Assembly (NCBI RefSeq): GCF_001830325.1
Contig: NZ_MHZG01000001.1
Coordinates: 186,001-250,000, forward strand
DNA: 64,000 nt
DNA from: Polynucleobacter sp. GWA2_45_21
Lineage (GTDB): Bacteria > Pseudomonadota > Gammaproteobacteria > Burkholderiales > Burkholderiaceae
Direction of reading: 5' to 3'
The notes beneath the pieces are model-generated. The model was not told the origin of the DNA. It saw only the letters and a program-made list of their open reading frames with translations, and did no database searches. This document shows positions 46,169 through 55,772 of this stretch, one piece after another. The position numbers and the translations under genes were made by a program. The first letter of the stretch is position 1. Every line of letters starts with the position of its first letter.

Positions 46169-46902
46169 ACTTTTAATAAATGATAAAGGTTACGCAACAT
46201 TCCAGCAGTAGCACCCCAGATAAAACGATTTTCATAGGGCATTGAATAAAACCGACGACTACCCTGATCACTCTCCCAGATCCGCACTTGATGATTCGCG
46301 GGATCCATTAAAAAATGTAAAGGCACTTCAAACACATCTGCTACTTCAAAAGTATCTAAGACATATTCTGCCTGAGGTTTTACAAATCCAACAACCGGAG
46401 TCACACTATAGCCCGAAACCGTTAAATACTGGGGTAAATGGCCGATGATCTCCACTGCAGCTCGATCAAGTCCAATTTCTTCTTCACTCTCCCGCAAAGC
46501 AGTGTCATGAGGGTCAGCATCACCCGGATCCATGCGACCGCCTGGAAAGCTAATTTGACCAGCATGATCATGTAAATGATCGGTTCTCTGGGTTAGTAAA
46601 ACAGATAAGCCTTCACTCCTCAGCAACAAAGGAATTAAAACTGCTGCCCGAGTAATCTTCCCAGCCGCCTGACGCTTGGCAATAATATCGGCAGCAATCA
46701 CCTGACGATTTTCATCGGTAATCTCTGGCTGCCAAACTGGGGGGCTCTGAAAGCGACTTTTCAAAGCTAAAGGATCCAGAATATGCTGGGCTACCTTGGC
46801 CTGATCGTGACACACCTCATGGATCGGAATGGCCTGCGCATCAAAACCCAGTGGAGCTGCAGCACTCAATCTTTGATCTTGGGGTTTGGACTTTTGTGTC
46901 AT
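46165..46902 (-). CDS. Nudix hydrolase, probable CoA pyrophosphatase
   Basis: A 245-residue protein. The Nudix box GGRMDPGDADPHDTALRE then SEEEIGLD spans about 119-146; the ISFPGGRMDPGD form and the RxLLTQR strand (LSVLLTQRTDHLHDHAGQ) are typical of the CoA pyrophosphatase (NudL/YeaB) group, which cuts CoA into phosphopantetheine and 3',5'-ADP. It overlaps the CobD/CbiB-like gene by four bases and is transcribed from the same strand as rplS, separated by a terminator. Confidence 0.9.
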   Translation of the reverse strand: MTQKSKPQDQRLSAAAPLGFDAQAIPIHEVCHDQAKVAQHILDPLALKSRFQSPPVWQPEITDENRQVIAADIIAKRQAAGKITRAAVLIPLLLRSEGLSVLLTQRTDHLHDHAGQISFPGGRMDPGDADPHDTALRESEEEIGLDRAAVEIIGHLPQYLTVSGYSVTPVVGFVKPQAEYVLDTFEVADVFEVPLHFLMDPANHQVRIWESDQGSRRFYSMPYENRFIWGATAGMLRNLYHLLKV

Positions 46903-46919
46903 TCGCTTATTTTAGGGGA

Positions 46920-46950
46920 ATAAAAAAAGGCAGCCTAGGCCGCCTTCTTT
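46920..46950 (-). terminator. Intrinsic terminator after rplS
   Basis: On the minus strand AAGGCGGC and GCTGCCTT pair over eight bases (one G-U) around CTAG, followed by a seven-base T run. It ends the rpsP-rimM-trmD-rplS operon. Confidence 0.88.
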
Positions 46951-46967
46951 TTGGATTAAAGCAAACC

Positions 46968-47366
46968 TTATTCCGCTGCTGTCTCAGCAACTGCTTTAAC
47001 TTTGCGCGCAGGAAGTTTTTCTTTAATACGTGCAGACTTACCTGAACGATCACGCAAGTAGTACAACTTCGCGCGACGTACATCACCGCGACGCTTAACT
47101 TCAATGCTAGCGATCAATGGTGAGTAAGTTTGGAATGTACGCTCTACACCTTCGCCAGATGAAATCTTGCGAACGATAAAGCTGGAATTGAGTCCGCGAT
47201 TGCGCTTGGCAATCACAACGCCTTCAAAGGCCTGGGTACGCTTACGTGTACCTTCAACTACGTTTACACCAACAACTACTGTGTCGCCAGGAGCGAAAGT
47301 AGGAAGCACTTTGTTAGCACTTAAGCGAGCAATTTCTTCTTGCTCAATTTTTTCGATCAAATTCAT
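46968..47366 (-). CDS. rplS: 50S ribosomal protein L19
   Basis: A 132-residue protein at the subunit interface. The core [20 protein letters not shown] (about 26-45), [18 protein letters not shown] and [12 protein letters not shown] is unmistakable, and [25 protein letters not shown] closes the L19 domain; a short Ala/Lys-rich tail follows. It ends the rpsP-rimM-trmD-rplS operon, here with 126 bases between trmD and rplS, and is followed by a terminator. Confidence 0.98.
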   Translation of the reverse strand: MNLIEKIEQEEIARLSANKVLPTFAPGDTVVVGVNVVEGTRKRTQAFEGVVIAKRNRGLNSSFIVRKISSGEGVERTFQTYSPLIASIEVKRRGDVRRAKLYYLRDRSGKSARIKEKLPARKVKAVAETAAE

Positions 47367-47492
47367 TATTAATCCTTAAACATCTTGTCAGCGTTTAATC
47401 CCGAGACTTTCATCAACGGACCAGACAGAGGATGCAGTTAAAACCATTTCACTAAATCAAAACACAAACACTTCATTCAAAACCATAATCAC

Positions 47493-48239
47493 TTACAGCG
47501 TTCGAAGAAATTGCTCATCTTCTTTACTTAGCAACCCATTTGCTCTTGCTGATTTAATTAAATCAGGTCTAAGCTTGAACGTCAGCTCTAAAGACTTCTG
47601 CCGACGCCAATCCGCTATTTTAGCGTGATGTCCGCCCAAAAGCACGTCTGGGACAGATAAATTTTCATATATTTCAGGACGGGTGTAGTGCGGATAGTCC
47701 AAAAGACCGTTAATAAAGCTATCTTGGACGGCAGACTCCCCATCCCCTAAGGCCCCTGGAATGAGGCGAATAACCGCATCCATCATGGTCATAGCGGGTA
47801 ATTCACCACCAGAAACCACAAAATCACCCATCGAGAGCTGTAAATCGACATTTCGATCAATAAATCGCTGGTCAACAGCCTCATATCGACCACAAATAAA
47901 GGTTAAATTGCCGTAATTGAGGATATCTGTCGCTATCTTCTGAGAAAAGACCTCGCCTTGAGGTGCCAAGAGGCAAATGGGACCAGATTGAATTTTTTGC
48001 GCCTGATGAGTCGCTTTAACAGCAAATATCGTATCTTCCAAAGGTTTTGCCATCATCACCATGCCAGGGCCGCCACCATATGCCCGATCATCCACAGTCT
48101 TACGTGGATCGGAACAATAATCCCGAGGATTCCAGAGATTGACCTTAGCGAGACCTTGCTCACAGGCGCGCCCAGTGATGCCCCACTGCGTTAATGCGGA
48201 GAACATTTCAGGAAATAAGGTGACTACATCAAAGCGCAT
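47493..48239 (-). CDS. trmD: tRNA (guanine-37-N1)-methyltransferase
   Basis: A 248-residue SPOUT methyltransferase that makes m1G37 and prevents frameshifting. MRFDVVTLFPEMFSALTQWGI, DDRAYGGGPGMVMMAKPLE (about 51-69), FICGRYEAVDQRFI and SMGDFVVSGGELPAMTMMDA (the knotted SAM site, about 132-151) are all canonical. It lies between rimM and rplS. Confidence 0.98.
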   Translation of the reverse strand: MRFDVVTLFPEMFSALTQWGITGRACEQGLAKVNLWNPRDYCSDPRKTVDDRAYGGGPGMVMMAKPLEDTIFAVKATHQAQKIQSGPICLLAPQGEVFSQKIATDILNYGNLTFICGRYEAVDQRFIDRNVDLQLSMGDFVVSGGELPAMTMMDAVIRLIPGALGDGESAVQDSFINGLLDYPHYTRPEIYENLSVPDVLLGGHHAKIADWRRQKSLELTFKLRPDLIKSARANGLLSKEDEQFLRTL

Positions 48240-48283
48240 ATTAGAAATGGAAAATCAGTTACTTTTTTTGAGCTTAGCTCCTA

Positions 48284-48847
48284 CTACCAGTCAAGCTGCC
48301 AATCTAGAGTAATGAGTCTATTAGGTAAGTCAACGTTTTGCACCACTTCTTTTACGAAGGGCACCAACTGTTTTACTGTTTTAGTTTCTGGATCGCCAAG
48401 TGCAATGATTCCGTGAGCTCCGTTATCGTTAACGTCAATCACCACACCCAGACTCTCGCCTTCAAGATTAACTGCCTTACAGCCAATCAGATCAACCCAG
48501 TAATAACTATCGCTCTCTGCTTTTGGAAATACTTCGCGTGCAACTAAGATGCGAGCACCTTTTAAAGCCTCGGCCTGGTCACGATCGGTGATGCCATCTA
48601 AAGCGATCACTACGGTACCGCTATGCATCTTGGCCTGCTTCACCTTGTAAAGCTTTAATGAAGCCTGCTCATGAGACGCAGCAACACCAGCACTCCGACG
48701 AGGAATGAGAGATAACCAAAGTTCTTTGCTAGATAAGAGCGCTACGGGATCGGAAGAATGAGGGCGAACCTTAATCTGACCCTGTAAGCCTTGAGCGTCC
48801 TGAACTGCACCGAGCTCAATCAAATCATCTAGGGAAGGTGTATTCAT
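48284..48847 (-). CDS. rimM: Ribosome maturation factor RimM
   Basis: A 187-residue 30S assembly factor that binds S19. The N-terminal domain has LIELGAVQDAQGLQGQIKVRPHS (the GxxxGxxGxxKV pattern, about 10-32) and the C-terminal PRC-barrel contains YYWVDLIGCKAVNLEGESLG and PFVKEVVQNVDLPNRLITLDW. It lies between rpsP and trmD, as in most proteobacteria. Confidence 0.96.
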   Translation of the reverse strand: MNTPSLDDLIELGAVQDAQGLQGQIKVRPHSSDPVALLSSKELWLSLIPRRSAGVAASHEQASLKLYKVKQAKMHSGTVVIALDGITDRDQAEALKGARILVAREVFPKAESDSYYWVDLIGCKAVNLEGESLGVVIDVNDNGAHGIIALGDPETKTVKQLVPFVKEVVQNVDLPNRLITLDWQLDW

Positions 48848-48940
48848 ATTGAAGCCACCTCAACTCCCCAAATAACACTACCAGTAAATTCTGCTACCAA
48901 AGACTTCATCACTAAGAAAAAGTCTTTGGATGTGAAGTCT

Positions 48941-49186
48941 TTAGACTGCAGGATTGTTTTTGATCAAACGAACTACTGTTGGAGAGATCTGCGCGCCAAC
49001 TCCAGTCCAATAGGTCAAACGATCTTGAGCGATACGCATTGCTTGCTCAGTCGCTGCTGCCTGTGGATTGAAGTAACCAATACGCTCGATAAAGTTCGAG
49101 TCGCGACGATTGCGCTTGTCTGTAGCCACGATGCTATAAAAAGGGCGCTTCTTTGAACCGCCGCGTGCCAGTCGAATGACGACCAT
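48941..49186 (-). CDS. rpsP: 30S ribosomal protein S16
   Basis: An 81-residue protein starting [20 protein letters not shown], the S16 signature, with RIGYFNPQA near 40. It is the first gene of the rpsP-rimM-trmD-rplS operon. The 253-base spacer upstream to the divergent lipoprotein gene holds a small hairpin (GGTTG/CAACC at 49217-49230) and AT-rich sequence in which I cannot assign a promoter with confidence. Confidence 0.98.
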
Positions 49187-49439
49187 ACTTATTCCTTAAA
49201 ATCTAAAATGAAAACAGGTTGATTACAACCCAATGAAATTACTACAAAATCTTGGGCTCCAACTAACTGAGCAAATTAACAAAACAAATGCACGGTATAG
49301 CGGAAAACCTCACATTCTAGACGAAAACCCCTACTTGATCCACCTATTTAAGCGGGCAGCCTTTTGGCTTCAACAGTAGAATAGATTGCAATCAAACCCA
49401 AAATAATTATTAAAAACAATAACTTACAGAAATATTGAG

Positions 49440-49964
49440 ATGAAAACTGCCATTTTTAGACCCTCCAGAGGCCCTATAAAGCGCTTTTTTCTGATTCTTT
49501 CTTGCCTCAGCTTGGGTTTTTTGACCGCTTGCGCCAATGTGATTCCACCCTGCACCGCCAAAACTAGCCCGCCCAGTACTGAATTCCGAAACACCAAATG
49601 GGAGCTAGTTCGCTGGAATCTAGCGCCCAATGCCAGAGGCGAGGTGCGCGCCAGACAAATCCCTCAGGGTGAGAATAGCAACCCAATCCAAATCACCTTT
49701 GATGCCAATGGTGAACGTGTGAGTGGATCTACAGGATGCAATCGATTTACCGCTCGTATTACTGAAGATGCCAGAGGCTTCACGCTTGATCAAATAGCAA
49801 CTACAAAGATGGCCTGCACACCACAACGCATGGAGCTAGAGAATGACTTTCTCTATGAATTAAATGATTACCGCTCAATTGTGCGCAATGGCGATCAGCT
49901 ATTGATGATTGGCGCGGATCGTCAAGTCTTAAGCTTTATACAAAAAAGCAATTCAACAAAATAA
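49440..49964 (+). CDS. META-domain lipoprotein (HslJ-like)
   Basis: A 174-residue exported protein. The N-terminal hydrophobic segment ends with a lipobox LTAC (Cys31). The mature part matches the META/HslJ fold: NTKWELVRWN at the start, ITFDANGERVSGSTGCNRF (the conserved GCN motif, about 89-107), and RGFTLDQIATTKMACTPQRMELENDF. Such domains occur in stress-linked or envelope lipoproteins with no enzymatic role shown. It is divergent from rpsP and followed by a small membrane protein gene. Confidence 0.85.
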   Translation: MKTAIFRPSRGPIKRFFLILSCLSLGFLTACANVIPPCTAKTSPPSTEFRNTKWELVRWNLAPNARGEVRARQIPQGENSNPIQITFDANGERVSGSTGCNRFTARITEDARGFTLDQIATTKMACTPQRMELENDFLYELNDYRSIVRNGDQLLMIGADRQVLSFIQKSNSTK

Positions 49965-50007
49965 AATATCTCATTATTGAAATTAAAGTTCATCACTGAA
50001 AGTCTGA

Positions 50008-50454
50008 ATGAAAAAATACAAACTCCTATTCTGCTCACTCGGATTATTTTTCCCTGGGACTGGCTTGAACTGTTTTTATTTGCAAGGGCTTAAATCCTTC
50101 TGGGGCTGGGCTCAACTCTTTTCATTTATTGGTGGAATTGCTGGTTGGCTTATCCTTAAAGACTCGCAATTTAATTCTGCGCCTGGTTGGGTTCTCATCA
50201 CGTTTGGCTTTATTAGTTTTGAGGCAAGCTGGCTAACCACCATCGCCTATGGTTTACGTGCTGATGAAAAGTGGGATGCGGAATTTAATCCAAACATAGA
50301 TCCGAGCAAAGCCACTAAATCAGGCTGGCCGGTTGTATTAACTGTGATCTTTTCTTTAGTGTTTGGCGCTGGCGTCATGATGACCTTCCTCGCCATTGCC
50401 TTTGAGCAATTCTTTATTTCGCAGCTTCAGGAAGCAAGAAAGCTATCCCAGTAA
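50008..50454 (+). CDS. Small membrane protein, TM2-like
   Basis: A 148-residue protein with four hydrophobic segments (about 5-18, 32-50, 58-78 and 108-130). The opening LLFCSLGLFFPGTGLNCFYLQ followed by WGWAQLFSFIGGIAGW recalls TM2-type two-helix modules, with an extra pair of helices and a charged loop (RADEKWDAEFNPNIDPSKATKS) between. Function unknown. It lies 43 bases after the META lipoprotein on the same strand, so the two may be co-transcribed. A terminator overlaps its stop codon. Confidence 0.7.
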   Translation: MKKYKLLFCSLGLFFPGTGLNCFYLQGLKSFWGWAQLFSFIGGIAGWLILKDSQFNSAPGWVLITFGFISFEASWLTTIAYGLRADEKWDAEFNPNIDPSKATKSGWPVVLTVIFSLVFGAGVMMTFLAIAFEQFFISQLQEARKLSQ

Positions 50455-50469
50455 CGCGGATAGCTTTTT
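50440..50469 (+). terminator. Intrinsic terminator overlapping the end of the TM2-like gene
   Basis: AAGCTATCC (50440-50448) pairs with GGATAGCTT (50458-50466) over nine bases, followed by T bases. The stop codon at 50452-50454 lies in the loop. Confidence 0.8.
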
Positions 50470-50495
50470 GAATGGCGGTGACAGTTTTTTAAATC

Positions 50496-52283
50496 TTAAA
50501 ACTGCTCCGCTGTCAGCGCATTCGTGGAATGCCCGCTCTCTAGGATCGAGGTTGCTAGAGCTTGAGATTGTGGCAATAGATTTTCTGCAAAGAATCGTGC
50601 AGTGGCAATCTTGGCATCATAGAAATTAGGATCACCCGCGCGCAGCTCCTGCGCAGCCAGTAAGGCACGTGCCATTTGCCAGGCACCTAATACCAAGCCA
50701 CATAAACGTAAGTAAGCAAAGCTACCGGCGTACACAGCCTTAACATCTGTCTTTGCATTTTCCACAATAAACTCAACAGCAGATTCAAAGGCAATACGTG
50801 CGGCGGTTAGTTGCTTTAGCACTGCCTTTGCATCTGCGGTGCCACTGCTTGCGAGATCTTTTTCAGTTTGCTGAATTTTTTCAGAGAATAGTTTTGCAGT
50901 TGCGCCACCATCACGCACCGTTTTTCTACCAATCAGATCATTTGCCTGAATAGCTGTAGTGCCCTCATAGATTGTCAGAATACGAGCATCACGGTAGTGC
51001 TGCGCCGCGCCCGTCTCCTCAATGAATCCCATGCCACCGTGCACTTGCACACCGAGGCTAGCTACCTCAATCGACATTTCAGTTGAGAAGCCTTTCACAA
51101 TCGGCACCAGAAATTCATAAACCGCTTGACTCTGCTTGCGAGCGGCTTCATCAGGAGATGCATGTTGGGCATCATATGCAGCCGCAGCGTAATACGCTAA
51201 GGCTCTAGATGCCTCAATATAGCCGCGCATAGTCATCAGCATCCGCTTTACATCTGGTTGATGAATAATTGCTACAGGACCTGGAGAGCCGGCTAGATCG
51301 CGACTCTGTACGCGGTCTTTTGCATACTGCACCGCCTTTTGATATGCACGCTCTGCAACCGCAATACCCTGCATACCAACTGCAAAGCGAGCTGCATTCA
51401 TCATTACGAACATGTATTCCAGGCCACGATTTTCTTCGCCTACTAAATATCCAGTTGCGCCACCATGATCGCCAAACTGTAAAACTGCAGTTGGGCTAGC
51501 CTTGATACCAAGCTTGTGCTCAATCGAGACACAGTGAACATCATTACGCTCACCAAGTAAGCCATCTGCATTCACCAAGAACTTCGGCACCACAAATAAA
51601 GAAATACCCTTCACGCCTTCTGGCGCATCTGGCGTTCTAGCTAATACGAGATGGACAATATTCTTTGCCATGTCGTGCTCACCATAGGTGATATAGATCT
51701 TGGTGCCAGAAATTTTGTATGTGCCATCGGCTTGGGGCACGGCACGAGCGCGCACCATTGATAGATCAGAGCCAGCTTGAGGCTCTGTGAGACACATGGA
51801 TCCAGTCCACTCTCCAGAAATCATCTTCGGCACATAGCGCTCTTGCAACTCAGGGCTTGCTGCAGTTAACAAAGCCTCAATAGCACCATCGGTCAGCATT
51901 GGGCATAAAGCAAACGATAGGCTAGCTGAATGAACCATCTCAAAACAAGCTGTTGCAATAAGCTTTGGTAAGCCCTGACCGCCAAACTCTGCAGGATGAA
52001 CAACGCCCTGCCAACCTGCCGCAGCAAATTGCTCAAAAGCATCTTTAAAGCCAGGGGTAGTGGTAACGATGCCGTCCTTTAAAGAGCTAGGATTTTGATC
52101 GCCAGCCCAATTAAGGGGTGCTACAACATCTTGATTGAATTTGGCAGACTCCTCCAAGATTGCTGGGGCTAAATCGACATCAGCTCCAGCCTCAGCATAG
52201 GAAGGATATGAAACAACCTGAGATAGCCCCGCTAGTTCGTTCATCACAAATAGCATGTCTTTTACTGGGGCTACATACGGCAT
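50496..52283 (-). CDS. Acyl-CoA dehydrogenase, DmdC-type architecture
   Basis: A 595-residue flavoprotein. The N-terminal extension PYVAPVKDMLFVMNEL is specific to the long acyl-CoA dehydrogenase group that includes 3-methylmercaptopropionyl-CoA dehydrogenase (DmdC). Core motifs are CLTEPQAGSDLSMVRARA (about 156-173), SGTKIYITYGEHDMA and the catalytic-base region RILTIYEGTTAIQANDLIGRK (about 426), then an extra C-terminal domain. It passes electrons to the adjacent ETF. The substrate may be a fatty acyl-CoA or MMPA-CoA; this cannot be decided from sequence alone. Confidence 0.9.
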   Translation of the reverse strand: MPYVAPVKDMLFVMNELAGLSQVVSYPSYAEAGADVDLAPAILEESAKFNQDVVAPLNWAGDQNPSSLKDGIVTTTPGFKDAFEQFAAAGWQGVVHPAEFGGQGLPKLIATACFEMVHSASLSFALCPMLTDGAIEALLTAASPELQERYVPKMISGEWTGSMCLTEPQAGSDLSMVRARAVPQADGTYKISGTKIYITYGEHDMAKNIVHLVLARTPDAPEGVKGISLFVVPKFLVNADGLLGERNDVHCVSIEHKLGIKASPTAVLQFGDHGGATGYLVGEENRGLEYMFVMMNAARFAVGMQGIAVAERAYQKAVQYAKDRVQSRDLAGSPGPVAIIHQPDVKRMLMTMRGYIEASRALAYYAAAAYDAQHASPDEAARKQSQAVYEFLVPIVKGFSTEMSIEVASLGVQVHGGMGFIEETGAAQHYRDARILTIYEGTTAIQANDLIGRKTVRDGGATAKLFSEKIQQTEKDLASSGTADAKAVLKQLTAARIAFESAVEFIVENAKTDVKAVYAGSFAYLRLCGLVLGAWQMARALLAAQELRAGDPNFYDAKIATARFFAENLLPQSQALATSILESGHSTNALTAEQF

Positions 52284-52327
52284 AAGTATTCCTATGGATT
52301 AGATGTAAAGATAGTTAAAGGGATGTC

Positions 52328-53263
52328 CTAGCCAAGCAAGTTAGTCAGTTCAGGTACAGCGGTATTCAAATCCGCAACTAAGCCGTAATCAGCAACACTA
52401 AAAATCGGCGCTTCAGGATCTTTGTTGATTGCTACGATTACCTTAGAGTCTTTCATACCTGCTAAATGCTGAATCGCACCAGAGATACCTACTGCGATAT
52501 ACAACTGTGGAGCAACAATCTTGCCAGTCTGGCCCACTTGATAGTCATTCGGAACATAACCGGCATCTACCGCAGCACGGGAAGCACCCAAAGCAGCACC
52601 AAGCTTGTCCGCTAAAGGCACAACAATCTCTTGATACTTCTCACCAGAACCTAAACCGCGACCACCAGATACGATAATTTTGGCAGCAGTGAGCTCAGGA
52701 CGATCCGACTTAGTCAGCTCGCGACCCACAAAAGAAGATTTGCCAGAAACCTCAGTAGCCGCTTGCTTTTCCACTGCAGCAGATCCACCGCTTGCAGCAA
52801 CTGGATCAAAACCGGTTGTACGAACAGTAATCACTTTGACGGGGTCGGTGGATTGCACAGTAGCAATCGCATTACCGGCATAAATCGGGCGCTCAAAGGT
52901 ATCAGACGAAACAACCTTAGTGATATCGGATAACTGCGCAACATCTAACTTTGCAGCTACCCGTGGCAATACATTCTTACCATTGGCAGTTGCTGGAGCC
53001 AAGATGTGGCTATAGCCATTAGCAATCGAAAGAATCTGCGCCGCTAAAGGTTCAGCGAGTTGATCTGCTAAAGATGGGGCGTCCACCTGAATCACTTTAC
53101 GTACTCCAGCAATTTGAGCAGCAGCAGAAGCGGCAGCATCTGAGCCACTACCAGCCACCAATACATCTACTTCTGGGGAGCACTGCAAAGCAGCTGCTAC
53201 CGCATTGAGTGTGGCTGCTTTTAAAGATTGATTATCGTGTTCAGCAATAACGAGTGCGGCCAT
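52328..53263 (-). CDS. etfA: Electron transfer flavoprotein alpha subunit
   Basis: A 311-residue FAD-binding subunit. The FAD signature [12 protein letters not shown]...[35 protein letters not shown] is in the C-terminal half (about 205-250), with the closing [29 protein letters not shown]. It directly follows etfB (no gap) and precedes the acyl-CoA dehydrogenase, from which ETF takes electrons for ETF-ubiquinone oxidoreductase. Confidence 0.97.
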   Translation of the reverse strand: MAALVIAEHDNQSLKAATLNAVAAALQCSPEVDVLVAGSGSDAAASAAAQIAGVRKVIQVDAPSLADQLAEPLAAQILSIANGYSHILAPATANGKNVLPRVAAKLDVAQLSDITKVVSSDTFERPIYAGNAIATVQSTDPVKVITVRTTGFDPVAASGGSAAVEKQAATEVSGKSSFVGRELTKSDRPELTAAKIIVSGGRGLGSGEKYQEIVVPLADKLGAALGASRAAVDAGYVPNDYQVGQTGKIVAPQLYIAVGISGAIQHLAGMKDSKVIVAINKDPEAPIFSVADYGLVADLNTAVPELTNLLG

Positions 53264-54013
53264 TTAAATCACCTTCGCTTCATTTTTAAGTTTATCTACC
53301 AAAGCTACTACATCAGCCACCATCACACCAGCAGAGCGCTTTGGGGGCTCTTCCACTTTAAGAGTTTTAAGGCGTGGAGCAATATCTACACCAAGCTCTT
53401 CAGGCTTCACAATTTCCAAAGCCTTCTTCTTCGCCTTCATAATGTTTGGCAAAGTTACATAACGCGGCTCATTTAAACGCAAGTCAGTAGTAATCACCGC
53501 AGGCAAGGTAATCGCGATTGTTTCTAAACCGCCATCTACCTCGCGAGTCACACTTGCTTTACCGTCTGCAACTACCACTTTGGAGGCAAAAGTTGCTTGC
53601 GGAATATCCATCAAGCTAGCCAACATCTGTCCAGTCTGATTGCTATCATCATCAATTGCTTGCTTACCCAAAATTACAATCTGCGCTTGCTCTTTTTCAG
53701 AAAGGGCTTTCAGAATTTTTGCAACCGCTAAAGGCTGCAGCTCGGCATCAGTCTCTACCAAGATGGCGCGATCTGCGCCAATTGCTAAGGCAGTGCGCAA
53801 CGTTTCCTGGCATTGAGTTGGGCCGGCAGAAACTACTACTATCTCAGTCGCAACACCCGACTCCTTGAGTCGAACCGCCTCTTCCACTGCAATCTCATCA
53901 AAAGGATTCATACTCATTTTGACGTTCGCCAAATCGACACCAGAGTTATCCGATTTCACCCGAATTTTGACGTTGTAATCAACGACACGCTTTACTGCTA
54001 CTAAGATTTTCAT
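53264..54013 (-). CDS. etfB: Electron transfer flavoprotein beta subunit
   Basis: A 249-residue AMP-binding subunit. [37 protein letters not shown], the AMP-site segment [19 protein letters not shown] (about 115-133) and the family signature [31 protein letters not shown] are complete. It is fused head-to-tail in the operon with etfA. Confidence 0.97.
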   Translation of the reverse strand: MKILVAVKRVVDYNVKIRVKSDNSGVDLANVKMSMNPFDEIAVEEAVRLKESGVATEIVVVSAGPTQCQETLRTALAIGADRAILVETDAELQPLAVAKILKALSEKEQAQIVILGKQAIDDDSNQTGQMLASLMDIPQATFASKVVVADGKASVTREVDGGLETIAITLPAVITTDLRLNEPRYVTLPNIMKAKKKALEIVKPEELGVDIAPRLKTLKVEEPPKRSAGVMVADVVALVDKLKNEAKVI

Positions 54014-54071
54014 GCTGAATTCTCTATTTTTGAGTAACTTTTCTATTTTATCCGTCTAGTACCAATTAGAG

Positions 54072-55724
54072 CTAGACGTCGATTGCTGAAGCGGATCCTG
54101 CCTGCTTACGCAATTCAAACTTCTGAATCTTGCCGGTAGAGGTCTTTGGTAACTCACAGAACACAATAGCTCTTGGCACCTTAAAACCAGCCAAATGCTG
54201 CTTGCAATGGGCGATGATGTCGGCGGGCGTCACCTCCATACCGGGCTTGATCTCCAAAAAGGCGCAAGGCGTCTCGCCCCACTTATCGTCAGGCTTAGCA
54301 ACTACTGCGGCAGCAATGACTGCTGGGTGACGATAGAGAACATCTTCAACCTCTACAGAGGAAATATTTTCACCACCAGAAATGATGATGTCCTTACTGC
54401 GATCTTTCATCTTGATATAGCCATCAGGGTTCATCACCGCTAAATCACCAGAATGAAACCAGCCCCCCTCAAAAGCCTCTTTGGTTGCCTTCTCATTCTT
54501 GAGGTAACCCTTCATGGCGATATTGCCTTTAAACATAATCTCGCCCATGGTCTCGCCATCAGCAGGGACGGGCTCAAGGGTCTCAGGATCAAGAACGGCA
54601 ATTGCTTGTTGCATGTGATAACGAACACCTTGACGGGCATTGAGGCGAGCTCTCTCACCAATATCCACATCATTCCACTCATCCTGCTTCACGCAAACTG
54701 CTGCGGGACCGTAGACCTCAGTTAATCCGTAGACGTGCGTCAAGTCAAAACCAAGCTTTTCCATACCTTCAATAATCGAAGCTGGAGGCGCGGCGCCTGC
54801 GATTAAACCCTTCACACCAGAAGGTACACCCTCTTTTAATTCATCGGGAGCATTGACTAATAGGTTATGCACAATGGGAGCCGCACAGTAATGCGTAACA
54901 TCGTGCTCTTTAATGGCGGCAAAAATATGTTGCGCATCAACGCGACGTAGACAGACATTAATACCTGCACGAGCCGCTATCGTCCATGGGAAGCACCAAC
55001 CATTGCAATGGAACATGGGTAGTGTCCAGAGATAAATGGGGTGCTTATTGATATCCCAATCCAAAATATTTGAGACAGCATTAATCGCTGCGCCACGATG
55101 GTGATACACCACGCCTTTTGGATTGCCGGTAGTTCCAGAGGTGTAATTGAGGCAAATAGCTTGCCATTCATCGGCGGGGACTTTCCATGCAAACTGGGGG
55201 TCGCCCTCAGATAAGAGCTTCTCATAAGTCAGTGTGCCTAACTTCTCACCAGGAACATCAAACTCTTTTTCCTCAACATCAACCACCAAAAACTCGCGGC
55301 CACTTTCTTTCTTGGCGATTTCAAGAGCTTTTTTCATCACTCCCGAGAATTCGGGATCCACCATCACCACTTTTGCTTCACCATGATTCAACATAAAGGC
55401 AACTGACTCTGGATCAAGGCGTGTGTTTAGGGCATTTAATACCGCTCCAGCCATCGGGATTCCGAAATGTACCTCAACCATTGGGGGTGTATTGGGCAAC
55501 ATCACGGCAACGGTATCGCCCAAGCCAATTCCATGCTTTTGCAGAGCGCTTGCTAGGCGACGACAACGCTCATATGTCTGACTCCAAGTCTGGCGTAGCT
55601 TGCCATGAATGATTGCCAAGCGATCTGGATAAACCTGGGCTGATCGCTCAAGAAATAATAGTGGGGTAATCGGAGTGAAGTTGGCCGAGTTTCGCTCTAA
55701 ACTTTGCTCAAAAATATTAGCCAT
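54072..55724 (-). CDS. Acyl-CoA synthetase (AMP-forming), medium-chain/DmdB-like
   Basis: A 550-residue adenylate-forming ligase. The phosphate loop is NYTSGTTGNPKGVVYHHRG (about 194-212), the Tyr/Glu motif HVYGLTEVYGPAAV, the motor hinge GGWFHSGDLAVMNPDGYIKMKDRSKDIIISGGENIS (about 417-455) and the catalytic Lys in PKTSTGKIQKFELR. It makes acyl-CoA for the downstream ETF-linked dehydrogenase. Family members include medium-chain fatty acid and methylmercaptopropionate ligases, so the substrate is open. Confidence 0.9.
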   Translation of the reverse strand: MANIFEQSLERNSANFTPITPLLFLERSAQVYPDRLAIIHGKLRQTWSQTYERCRRLASALQKHGIGLGDTVAVMLPNTPPMVEVHFGIPMAGAVLNALNTRLDPESVAFMLNHGEAKVVMVDPEFSGVMKKALEIAKKESGREFLVVDVEEKEFDVPGEKLGTLTYEKLLSEGDPQFAWKVPADEWQAICLNYTSGTTGNPKGVVYHHRGAAINAVSNILDWDINKHPIYLWTLPMFHCNGWCFPWTIAARAGINVCLRRVDAQHIFAAIKEHDVTHYCAAPIVHNLLVNAPDELKEGVPSGVKGLIAGAAPPASIIEGMEKLGFDLTHVYGLTEVYGPAAVCVKQDEWNDVDIGERARLNARQGVRYHMQQAIAVLDPETLEPVPADGETMGEIMFKGNIAMKGYLKNEKATKEAFEGGWFHSGDLAVMNPDGYIKMKDRSKDIIISGGENISSVEVEDVLYRHPAVIAAAVVAKPDDKWGETPCAFLEIKPGMEVTPADIIAHCKQHLAGFKVPRAIVFCELPKTSTGKIQKFELRKQAGSASAIDV

Positions 55725-55772
55725 ATGCGCCTTAAATATTGGTCATTTTTTAATCTGAATTTCTAATTCCGC

